Shown here piece by piece: positions 1 through 7,934 of a stretch of 64,000 nucleotides of DNA; position 1 is the stretch's first letter; every line of letters starts with the position of its first letter. The position numbers and the translations under genes are program-made. The notes under the pieces are model-generated. The model searched no databases. It had not been told where the DNA came from and was given only the letters and a program-made list of their open reading frames with translations. This DNA comes from Methylobacterium sp. Leaf112 (GTDB lineage Bacteria > Pseudomonadota > Alphaproteobacteria > Rhizobiales > Beijerinckiaceae): the NCBI RefSeq assembly GCF_001423295.1, contig NZ_LMNG01000031.1, positions 1 through 64,000 on the forward strand. The letters are read 5' to 3'.

Positions 1-52
1 ATGGTACTGTGTCTCAAGACACGGGAGAGTCGGTCGCCGCCAGACCTGCACA
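1..52 (+). rRNA. rrf: 5S ribosomal RNA, 3' end (truncated by window start)
   Basis: The first ~50 bases match the 3' half of an alphaproteobacterial 5S rRNA: the ATGGTACTGTGTCTCAAGAC segment (helix IV/loop E side), the GGGAGAGT block at about 23-30, and the closing strand CCGCCAGACC that pairs with the 5' end of 5S. The 5' ~70 bases lie outside the window. This implies that a 16S-23S-5S operon lies immediately upstream. The exact 3' end is estimated. Confidence 0.85.
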
Positions 53-88
53 GCACATCATCATCCCCTCTCAACGATCACCCCGAAT

Positions 89-113
89 AGGCCGCCCCAC
101 AAAAGGGCGGCCT
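89..113 (+). terminator. Hairpin after 5S rRNA, likely rRNA operon terminator
   Basis: A perfect 9-bp stem, AGGCCGCCC (89-97) with GGGCGGCCT (105-113), has a 7-base loop and lies ~40 bases after the 5S end. It has no long T-run, so intrinsic strength is uncertain, but position and stability fit the end of the rRNA transcript. Confidence 0.6.
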
Positions 114-258
114 GTTCGCGTTCGCGGGGCGGTCGATGACCAAATCGTCCTGCAGGCGCCAAAATCCGCTCATGGGTGCCATCCTCTCCTCAATCGAAGA
201 GGGTAGGGGCATGGGATACGCTTCACCGTCGCATCGCGAGACCGTATCGTTCGACGCC

Positions 259-957
259 ATGCGACTGCTCATCATCGAGGACGACCGCGAGGCAGCGTCC
301 TATCTTGTCAAAGCCTTTCGGGAAGCCGGTCACATGCCGGATCTTGCCCACGACGGCCTTGACGGCTACGCCCTTGCCCGCGAGGGCGATTACGATATGC
401 TCATCGTCGATCGGATGCTTCCAAAGCTCGACGGTCTGTCCCTGATCCGGTCCCTGCGCGAACAAGCCGTGACGACGCCGGTGCTGATTCTCTCGGCCCT
501 CGGTCAGGTCGATGATCGGGTGAAGGGCCTGCGGGCCGGCGGCGACGATTACCTTCCCAAGCCCTACGCATTCTCCGAACTCCTCGCCCGCGCCGAGATC
601 CTGGCACGTCGTCGATCGGCGCCGGCCGGAGCCGTCGAGGTCACTCATTACCGGGTCGGCGATCTCGAACTCGATCGCCTGTCGCATCGCGTCGCCCGCG
701 CCGGTCAGGAAATCATCCTACAACCGCGTGAATTCCGGCTGCTCGAGTACCTCATGCGCCATGCCGGTCAGGTGGTGACCCGGACGATGCTGCTCGAACA
801 TGTCTGGGACTATCACTTCGATCCGCAGACCAACGTCATTGATGTTCACATCTCGCGCCTGCGCGCCAAGATCGACAAGGATTTCGACCGGCCCATCCTC
901 CACACCGTACGCGGCGCCGGCTACGTCGTGCGTGCCGACGAGGCACGCGGCGCCTGA
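259..957 (+). CDS. OmpR/PhoB-family two-component response regulator
   Basis: The 232-aa protein has a receiver domain (residues 1-115) followed by a winged-helix DNA-binding domain (about 130-225). The acidic pair E7-D8-D9, phosphoacceptor D51 and the K of the DDYLPKP segment are all present, so it should be phosphorylatable. The C-terminal half shows the typical NVIDVHISRLRAKID recognition-helix region and the RGAGYVV wing. I chose ATG 259 because the family normally begins directly with the MRLLIIEDD strand. ATG 211 is in frame, has a better Shine-Dalgarno (GAGGG, 7 bases upstream), and would add 16 residues. The stop overlaps the kinase start by 1 base (TGATG), so the two are translationally coupled. 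The target genes cannot be read from the sequence. Confidence 0.9.
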   Translation: MRLLIIEDDREAASYLVKAFREAGHMPDLAHDGLDGYALAREGDYDMLIVDRMLPKLDGLSLIRSLREQAVTTPVLILSALGQVDDRVKGLRAGGDDYLPKPYAFSELLARAEILARRRSAPAGAVEVTHYRVGDLELDRLSHRVARAGQEIILQPREFRLLEYLMRHAGQVVTRTMLLEHVWDYHFDPQTNVIDVHISRLRAKIDKDFDRPILHTVRGAGYVVRADEARGA

Positions 958-2414
958 TGGCGGATGACGTGGCACGGTCCGGGTGTTCGGCCGGGCGGCG
1001 CGACCATGGCCGGCTCCAGAACCTATTCCGGACCACGGCCTTCAAGCTGTCCTTCGCCTACCTGCTCATCTTCACCACTTTCGCCTTTCTGGCTCTCGGC
1101 TACGTCGCCTGGAACGCCAGCCGGGTTCTCGACGATCAGATGGTGTCGACCATCGAAGCCGAGATCAGCGGCCTTTCCGAGCAGTATAAGTCCGGTGGAT
1201 TGCGGCGCTTGATCTCGGTGGTCGAGCGCCGCGCCGGCGAGCCGGGGGCTTCCCTCTACCTCGTGACGACGCCCGCCGGGGAGCATGTGGCCGGTAACGT
1301 CGGTGCCTTGCCGGCTGGTCTCCTCGCCGAACCCGGGCAGACCGAAGCGGCCTACGCCCGTGGTGGCTCATCCAGCCTCGATCACCGCGCGATCATGCGG
1401 ATCTTCACCCTGCCGGGGGGCTTTCGCTTGGTCGTCGGTCGCGATGTCGAGGAGCGTGACCGCCTGCGCTCGGTCATCGGCGGCACCTTCGGAACCTCGC
1501 TTCTGCTGGTGATCCTTCTCGGTGTCGTCGGTGGCTGGTTCGTGGCGAGCCGCGTGCTAAAGCGCGTCGACGCCATGACGGAGACCACCCGGCGGATCAT
1601 GGCCGGCGACCTCGGCGGTCGCTTGGCGGTGGCCGGCAACGGTGATGAACTCGACCGTCTGGCTCGCAACCTCAACGAAATGCTCGAGCGGATCGGCGAG
1701 CTGATGCGGGGCCTCCGCGAGGTCTCCGACAACATCGCCCACGATCTCAAGACGCCCTTGACCCGCCTACGCAACCGCGCCGACGAGGCGCTGCGTTCGC
1801 CCGCGAGCGCCGCGGACCTGCGTCTCGCCATGGAGGGCGTGATCGAGGACAGTGACGGCCTGATCAGGGTTTTCAACGCCCTGCTGATGATCGCCCGCCT
1901 CGAGGGCGTTTCCGCCCACGAACTCATGGCCGAGTTCGACGTCGGCACGACGGCCCGCGAAGTCGGGGAACTCTACGAGGCCGTGGCCGCCGACGAGGGC
2001 CTGTCCCTCGACATCGTCACGACGGGGGACTTGCGGCTCATGGGCAGCCGCGAACTCATCGGGCAAGCCCTCGCGAATCTCATCGACAATGCGGTCAAGT
2101 ATGGAGCGATGAAGGAATCGGTTCCGAACCGGGATGGCGGGTGCATCCGCATCTCCGCGGAGCGCATCGGCTGTGCGATTCGCGTTGTCGTCGCCGACCG
2201 AGGGCCAGGCATCCCGGCGGAGGCGCGCGGCCGCGTCCTCGATCGCTTCGTCCGCCTGGAGGATGCGCGGTCCCGGCCCGGATTCGGCCTCGGGCTCAGC
2301 CTCGTCGCTGCCATCGTGCGCCTGCATCAAGGGACGCTGGTGCTCAACGACAATGCCCCCGGCCTCGCCGTCGTGGTAACGCTTCCGGCCCTCGCCGTGG
2401 GAGACCCCGCATGA
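957..2414 (+). CDS. Membrane sensor histidine kinase, partner of the upstream regulator
   Basis: The 485-aa inner-membrane kinase has one membrane helix at about 30-52, a periplasmic sensor of roughly 125 residues, a second helix at about 180-200, then HAMP, HisKA (phosphoacceptor H262 in the IAHDLKTPLTR motif) and HATPase_c. The N box NLIDNAVKYG, the G1 box DRGPGIP and the G2 box GFGLGLS are intact. The short periplasmic domain and HAMP resemble small-ligand or metal-sensing kinases, but the signal is unknown. The gene overlaps the regulator upstream by 1 base and glnE downstream by 4 bases (ATGA), so all three are probably one transcript. Confidence 0.92.
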   Translation: MADDVARSGCSAGRRDHGRLQNLFRTTAFKLSFAYLLIFTTFAFLALGYVAWNASRVLDDQMVSTIEAEISGLSEQYKSGGLRRLISVVERRAGEPGASLYLVTTPAGEHVAGNVGALPAGLLAEPGQTEAAYARGGSSSLDHRAIMRIFTLPGGFRLVVGRDVEERDRLRSVIGGTFGTSLLLVILLGVVGGWFVASRVLKRVDAMTETTRRIMAGDLGGRLAVAGNGDELDRLARNLNEMLERIGELMRGLREVSDNIAHDLKTPLTRLRNRADEALRSPASAADLRLAMEGVIEDSDGLIRVFNALLMIARLEGVSAHELMAEFDVGTTAREVGELYEAVAADEGLSLDIVTTGDLRLMGSRELIGQALANLIDNAVKYGAMKESVPNRDGGCIRISAERIGCAIRVVVADRGPGIPAEARGRVLDRFVRLEDARSRPGFGLGLSLVAAIVRLHQGTLVLNDNAPGLAVVVTLPALAVGDPA

Positions 2415-5311
2415 CCGAGCCTGGCAGCCTCCATCATCGCTTGCGACGGGCGCCGCCCTTGATCGACCCGGAGGCCGCCGCCGGGCGCCTCGCCGATATC
2501 GAGGACGCGTTTCCGGCCGGATTCCTCGACGTGCCCCTGCGGGCCCTCGTCCTCGCGCTCGCCGAACAATCCCCGTTCCTGTGGCAGGCCGTGGCGCGTG
2601 ACCCGGTCCGGTTCGCCGATCTGGTGTCGCGGGCGCCCGAGGCCGCGAATTCCGATCTCGTCGCCCGCCAGCGCGCCGCCGGTGACGGCGGCGACCTCGC
2701 CGCCATCGCCCGCGCCCTGCGGGTGAACCGCACCGAGCACGCCCTCCTCGTGGCATTGGCCGATCTCGGCGGGCTCTGGCCCCTCGCCACGGTGACGGCG
2801 GCGTTGTCCGACTTCGCCGACGCGTCGGTCTTGGCCGCCACCGATGCGCTCCTCGCTGAGGCGGCGGCCGCCGGGCGCTTCCTGCCCATCGATCCGGGCG
2901 ACCTCCAGGCCGGGTCCGGCCTCGTCATCCTGGCGCTCGGCAAGCACGGCGCGGGCGAGCTGAACTACTCGAGCGACATCGACCTCGTGGTGTTCTTCGA
3001 TCCCACCGTCGCCCCTCTCATGGGAGGGCTCGCGCCGACGTCGTTCTTCACCAAGCTGGCACAGGGCATCGCCAGGCTCCTGCAGGAGCGCACGGCCGAT
3101 GGCTATGTGCACCGCGTCGATTACCGCCTGCGCCCCGATCCGGGCTCGACGCCGACGGCCGTATCCCTCAACGCGGCGTACCTCTACTACGAGAACCTCG
3201 GGCAGAACTGGGAGCGGGCGGCCTACATCAAGGCCCGGCCCATCGCCGGCGACCTCGCCCTGGGCCAGCGCTTCCTCGACGACCTGCGCCCATTCGTCTG
3301 GCGAAAGTACTTCGACTTCGCCTCCATCGCCGACGTCCACGCCATGAAGCGCCAGATCCACGCCGTGCGCGGGTACGACACCCTCGCGGTGGCCGGGCAC
3401 GACATCAAGCTCGGGCGGGGCGGCATCCGCGAGATCGAGTTCTTCGTCCAGACTCAGCAACTCGTCTTCGGCGGACGCCGGCCTGCCTTGCGCGGGCGGC
3501 GTACGGTCGAGATGCTCAGGGTCCTCACCGACGAGGGCTGGATCGACGCCACCGCCCGCGACGAGCTCGCGGAGGCCTATGAGTTCCTGCGTACCGTCGA
3601 GCACCGCATCCAAATGGTGCGTGACGAGCAGACTCAACGCCTGCCGTCGGAGCCCGGCGAACTCGAAAGCTTCGCGCGCTTTGCCGGGTTCGCGACGCTC
3701 GCGGGCTTCGAAGCGTCGCTGCTGCATCATGCCCGCCGGGTCCAGGCCCATTACGCCTTGCTGTTCGAGGCCGAACCAGACCTGTCGTCGGCGGTGGGCG
3801 ATCTCGTGTTCAGCGGAACGGGCGACGATCCCGCCACCCTCGCGACTCTGCGCGCCCTCGGGTTCCGCGGGCCCGAACGCGCCGTCGAAACCGTACGCGG
3901 CTGGCATTTCGGGCGGCGGCCGGCCGTGCGTACCGCCCGGGCCCGCGAAGTCCTGACCGAGCTTGTGCCGGCGCTGATGCAGGCGCTCGGTGGAACGACC
4001 GATCCGGATCTGGCCCTCGATACCCTGGACCGGGCCTTCGCCCGTATGCCTGCGGCGCTCGAACTCCTCACCATCCTACGCTCCAACGAACGCTTGCGCC
4101 TCCTGTTCGCCGATCTCCTCGGCACCGCACCGCGCTTGGCCGAGACCGTCTCGTTCAGTCCGCATGTGCTCGATGCCGTGCTGGAGCAGGATTTCTCGGC
4201 GCCACCGCCTGAGCCTGGCGGCATCGCCGCGCATTTTCGGACCTTGCTCGGGCAGCCGAGCGACCACGAGGATTTCCTCGATCGCAGCCGAGATGCGGCG
4301 CGGCACCTGCGCTTCCTCACCGGCGCGCGTCTCCTCTCCGGCATTCTCGCGCCGGTGGAGGCGGGACGGGCCTACACCGCCATCGCCGACACGGTGGTGG
4401 GGACTGCGTTCGACCGGGTGTCGCAAGCCTTCTTCGCCGAGCACGGGGCGGTACCAGGGGGACGCCTCGCCGTGTTGGGGCTTGGGCGCCTCGGGTCGTG
4501 TCAGCTCACGGCGGAATCCGACCTCGACCTCGTCGTGGTCTATGACTTCGACCCCGAGTCCCGCATGAGCGCCGGGCCGCGCCCCCTCGATGCGGCGGTC
4601 GCCTACAATCGGCTGACGCAACGCCTCGTCGCCGCGCTCACCGTGCCGACCCGGCGCGGACATCTCTACGAGGTCGACCTTCGTCTGCGGCCCGGTGGCG
4701 GGCAGGGGCCGGTGGCGGTGCAGCTGCGCAGCATCCGGGGCTACTACGATACCGAAGCTGAGCTTTGGGAGCACATGGCCCTGACCCGTGCCAGGATGAT
4801 CGCGGGTGATGCCGAACTCGGCGCAGAGTTGATCGCGATGATCCGATCCATGGTGACACGGCCGCGGGATCCGTCCGAAGTTTTTGGCGCCGTGCGATCC
4901 ATGCGGTGGCTCGTGGCCGAGGAGAAAGGTGATGCGGGGCCCCTCGATCTCAAGCTCGCCCCGGGTGGCCTGCTCGACCTCGACTTCCTGGCCCAGGCCC
5001 TCGTCCTTGCGCACGGCAGCCGGTTTCCGGATCTCGCCGGCCCCGCTGCAGGCGATGTGCTGGTGCTGGCAGCGGGGCATGGCCTTCTGAAGCAGGCCGA
5101 GGCCGAGCGCCTGCGGACCGCCTACCGCCAGTTCGACGATGTCCTGCATTGGCAGAGGCTGATGGTGGCGGGCGACCCGGCCCAGGGTTCCGGGGTCGCC
5201 CTGACGCGCCTGGCCGTGGCGCTGGGCATGCCGGACGCCGCACATCTGATGGTTCAGCTCGACGAGCGGCGCGCCGATGTGCGCAACCTCTTCGATCGGC
5301 TTCTCGCCTGA
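2411..5311 (+). CDS. glnE: Bifunctional glutamine synthetase adenylyltransferase/deadenylase
   Basis: GlnE adjusts glutamine synthetase by adding AMP to a tyrosine and by phosphorolytic removal, in response to PII state. The 966-aa length is normal for the family. Two nucleotidyltransferase modules are visible. The N-terminal deadenylase module has GAGELNYSSDIDL at about 180-192. The C-terminal adenylylase module has a LGRLGSCQLTAESDLDL-type motif at about 688-705. Both carry the paired metal-binding aspartates. The start ATG at 2411 overlaps the kinase stop; longer readings upstream lie inside the kinase and are not real. Coupling of glnE to a two-component system suggests shared expression, not a proven nitrogen-sensing role for that system. 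Confidence 0.96.
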   Translation: MTEPGSLHHRLRRAPPLIDPEAAAGRLADIEDAFPAGFLDVPLRALVLALAEQSPFLWQAVARDPVRFADLVSRAPEAANSDLVARQRAAGDGGDLAAIARALRVNRTEHALLVALADLGGLWPLATVTAALSDFADASVLAATDALLAEAAAAGRFLPIDPGDLQAGSGLVILALGKHGAGELNYSSDIDLVVFFDPTVAPLMGGLAPTSFFTKLAQGIARLLQERTADGYVHRVDYRLRPDPGSTPTAVSLNAAYLYYENLGQNWERAAYIKARPIAGDLALGQRFLDDLRPFVWRKYFDFASIADVHAMKRQIHAVRGYDTLAVAGHDIKLGRGGIREIEFFVQTQQLVFGGRRPALRGRRTVEMLRVLTDEGWIDATARDELAEAYEFLRTVEHRIQMVRDEQTQRLPSEPGELESFARFAGFATLAGFEASLLHHARRVQAHYALLFEAEPDLSSAVGDLVFSGTGDDPATLATLRALGFRGPERAVETVRGWHFGRRPAVRTARAREVLTELVPALMQALGGTTDPDLALDTLDRAFARMPAALELLTILRSNERLRLLFADLLGTAPRLAETVSFSPHVLDAVLEQDFSAPPPEPGGIAAHFRTLLGQPSDHEDFLDRSRDAARHLRFLTGARLLSGILAPVEAGRAYTAIADTVVGTAFDRVSQAFFAEHGAVPGGRLAVLGLGRLGSCQLTAESDLDLVVVYDFDPESRMSAGPRPLDAAVAYNRLTQRLVAALTVPTRRGHLYEVDLRLRPGGGQGPVAVQLRSIRGYYDTEAELWEHMALTRARMIAGDAELGAELIAMIRSMVTRPRDPSEVFGAVRSMRWLVAEEKGDAGPLDLKLAPGGLLDLDFLAQALVLAHGSRFPDLAGPAAGDVLVLAAGHGLLKQAEAERLRTAYRQFDDVLHWQRLMVAGDPAQGSGVALTRLAVALGMPDAAHLMVQLDERRADVRNLFDRLLA

Positions 5312-5365
5312 CGCAGAGGCCCGAGGCGTAGCCGCGATCGTCGAACGACGCGCGCCCTCAATGGG

Positions 5366-7741
5366 TCAGCTCGCGGCTGGCTCCATCCAGCCCCGGCGCG
5401 GCGTCGCCCCCGCAGCGTCCCGCAAGGATGCGACCGTTTCCTGCGAAGCTTCGAAGGCCACATCGCGTAGGCGCTCGGGCGTCGGCATGGGCAGGCGCAC
5501 GAACACGATGGTGCCGAGACCCTCCTGGGAGCGCAGGCGAAGGGAACCCCCGTGCAACTCGGCCATGGACCGGGCGATGGCGAGGCCGAGGCCCGAGCCC
5601 TTGTAGGTGCGGGTCAGGTTCGTCTCGACCTGCTGGAACGGAGCGCCGAGGCGGCGCAGGGCTGCCTTGGGGATGCCGATGCCCGTATCCTCGATGAAGA
5701 TGTTCACGGCATCCCCCATCGGCCGGGCCTTCACGACGATCCGCCCATCGCCTTCCGGCGTGAACTTCACCGCGTTCTGAACGAGGTTGAGCAGGATCTG
5801 GTGCAGGGCGCGCTCGTCGGCCAGCACCGAGAGGCCCTCGACCAGGTCGACATGGATGCTGAGGGATTTCGCCCGCGCCGGCTCGGCCACGAGCTTCAGG
5901 GCCGCCTCGATGGCACCCGGCAAGCCGATCTCGCGGCGTACCAGTTTCACCCGGTGCGATTCGATGCGCGACATGTTCAGGATGTCGTCGATGACCGACA
6001 GGAGGTAATCTCCACTCGCACGGATGTCCTGGCAGTAATCCGTGTAACGCGACGAGCCAAGGGCTCCGTACACCCCGGTTTCCATGAGTTCGGCGAAGCC
6101 CATGATCGCGTTGAGCGGTGTGCGAAGCTCGTGGCTCATATTGGCGAGGAACTCGGATTTCGCCTGGTTGGCCGTCTCGGCCTGGGCCTTCTGATCGAGG
6201 TAGCGCTCGGCGAGGTCGGCGAGTTGCTGAGTCTGGAGTTCGAGGGTGCGGCGCGACCGCTTGAGGTCCTTCACGGTCGCGATGAGTTCGCGCTCGGAGG
6301 CCACGAGTTGTTCCTGGTGGCGCTTCAGACTGGTGATGTCCGTACCGACGGAGACGTAGCCGCCATCCTTGGTGCGGCGTTCGCTGATCTGGAGCCAACG
6401 GCCGTCCGTGAGTTCGGCCTCGAAGGTACGGGCGGTTGCGCCCGAATGCTCGAGTTCGCGCATCTCGCGACGGATCGGCGGAAGCACACCGCGGCCCATG
6501 ATCTCGGCGTAGCGCCGCCCCGGAACAGCATCCTCGTGACTCAGGGCATGGAGATCGCGGAACTTCGAATTGCACAGGACGAGACGGTTGCCGGTGTCCC
6601 AGAGGACGAACGCCTCGGAAATGGCCTCGACGGCGTCGCGCAGGCGCATATCCGCGGTGGCGTTCAGTTCAGCCAGGTTGCGTTGCTCGGTGACGTCGAG
6701 GGCGATGCCGACGAGATGGCGACCGCCGGCCACCGTGTCCGGTACGATCTCGGCCCGCATCCGCATCCAAGTCCAGACGCCCGAGGCGGACCGGATCCGG
6801 AACTCGTGGTCGACGGTGGACTGGCTCGCGGCGAGGTGGCGCGCCAAGCTGTACAGGTCACCGTCATCGGGATGGACCAGGGCATTGACGTCGCCGAAGG
6901 ACAGGAACTCGCGCTCGCGGCGATAACCCAGCAGGGCGTACATCGAGTCCGACCAGTAGATCCGCCCACGGGGGATGTCCCAGTCCCACAATCCGCACCG
7001 GCCGCGTCCGAGCGCCGTATCGAGGCGTTGCTTGATCTGCTCGCACACTCGATCGACCGCATAGGCCCGCCGAGTCTGCAGGACGTATGCGATGCCGGTC
7101 CCGACGATGACCAGGGCCGCCGCCCCAAGCAGAATCACGTGGTTGCGCATCCTGGCGTTCCAGGCCGCGGTCACCGCTGCGATGGGTTGCAGGACGGCGA
7201 CCTGACCGCGTCCGTTCGGCAGACTGCGAAGCGCAGCGAGGGCCGGGGCGCGGTCGGCGAGATCCACCGTCATCACCCCCGCCCGCTCCCCGAGGGTCGT
7301 GAGCGCCTGCATCTCTCCGAGGTGCTCCGTGAGCGTGCGGCTTCCGGCCCAGGGGGGGGCGGACGCGACGATGCTGTCGTCGGTGCCGACGATGAGGATC
7401 TGTCGGCCGAGCGGCAGGAGATGCGGCGGCAGAAGTGCTGCGAGACGACCCTTCATCGCGGCCTCGTCCGTGTCGCCCTGGCCGAGGGACGCCGCGACAA
7501 GCCGGGTCAGTGCGTCGATCTCAGTGACCGCACGCCCGAGAGTATCCTGGCGCTGTGCATTGAGATGGAGGCATTCCACCGTCGCCAGGCAAGCGAGGAA
7601 AGCCGCCAGCAGGGCCGGAAGGGCGACACGCAGCCAGGTTTCCGCCCGCACGAACCGGATGTGCGTCGTGGTCTGTGGGCGATGGATGCCGAGGATCGTA
7701 TCCGCACGCGCGGAGAGGGAAGCGGAATCCGCCTCCAGCAT
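5366..7741 (-). CDS. PAS-domain sensor histidine kinase, PleC/DivJ-like
   Basis: The 791-aa membrane hybrid-less kinase has a membrane helix at about 36-58, a periplasmic region, a second helix at about 205-227, at least two PAS modules with a coiled coil, then HisKA and HATPase_c. The H box ([19 protein letters not shown]) and the region after it closely resemble the PleC/DivJ/PdhS group of alphaproteobacterial cell-cycle kinases that act on DivK/PleD. The N box [20 protein letters not shown] and GSGLGLAIA are intact. The start at 7741 has GGAG 7 bases upstream. The gene converges with glnE with only 54 bases between. A PleC assignment is plausible but not decided by sequence reading alone. 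Confidence 0.88.
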   Translation of the reverse strand: MLEADSASLSARADTILGIHRPQTTTHIRFVRAETWLRVALPALLAAFLACLATVECLHLNAQRQDTLGRAVTEIDALTRLVAASLGQGDTDEAAMKGRLAALLPPHLLPLGRQILIVGTDDSIVASAPPWAGSRTLTEHLGEMQALTTLGERAGVMTVDLADRAPALAALRSLPNGRGQVAVLQPIAAVTAAWNARMRNHVILLGAAALVIVGTGIAYVLQTRRAYAVDRVCEQIKQRLDTALGRGRCGLWDWDIPRGRIYWSDSMYALLGYRREREFLSFGDVNALVHPDDGDLYSLARHLAASQSTVDHEFRIRSASGVWTWMRMRAEIVPDTVAGGRHLVGIALDVTEQRNLAELNATADMRLRDAVEAISEAFVLWDTGNRLVLCNSKFRDLHALSHEDAVPGRRYAEIMGRGVLPPIRREMRELEHSGATARTFEAELTDGRWLQISERRTKDGGYVSVGTDITSLKRHQEQLVASERELIATVKDLKRSRRTLELQTQQLADLAERYLDQKAQAETANQAKSEFLANMSHELRTPLNAIMGFAELMETGVYGALGSSRYTDYCQDIRASGDYLLSVIDDILNMSRIESHRVKLVRREIGLPGAIEAALKLVAEPARAKSLSIHVDLVEGLSVLADERALHQILLNLVQNAVKFTPEGDGRIVVKARPMGDAVNIFIEDTGIGIPKAALRRLGAPFQQVETNLTRTYKGSGLGLAIARSMAELHGGSLRLRSQEGLGTIVFVRLPMPTPERLRDVAFEASQETVASLRDAAGATPRRGWMEPAAS

Positions 7742-7934
7742 GATATGTCTCCGCAGCTATGGTGAAACGTCTGGGAAGCGTGACCGTGTCGCGCTTCGAA
7801 TCGCATTCATAACACCATTTTCACGGCCGAGTTGTCCACGCTTTTTTATGCTTCTGTTAATCCTGACAGGGGACGCATCTGCGTGCAGAGAAGCTTGGTA
7901 AGTACTGGAATACCTGTTTCCCTACAACGGCTTG

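Noticed and set aside
2141..2410. Upstream extension of glnE
   Set aside because: It lies inside the sensor kinase coding sequence, and the product is arginine-rich with no GlnE similarity.
5552..7765. 737-residue open frame on the plus strand
   Set aside because: It is antisense to the PAS histidine kinase, which has full domain matches. The plus-strand product has no recognisable motif and reflects high GC.
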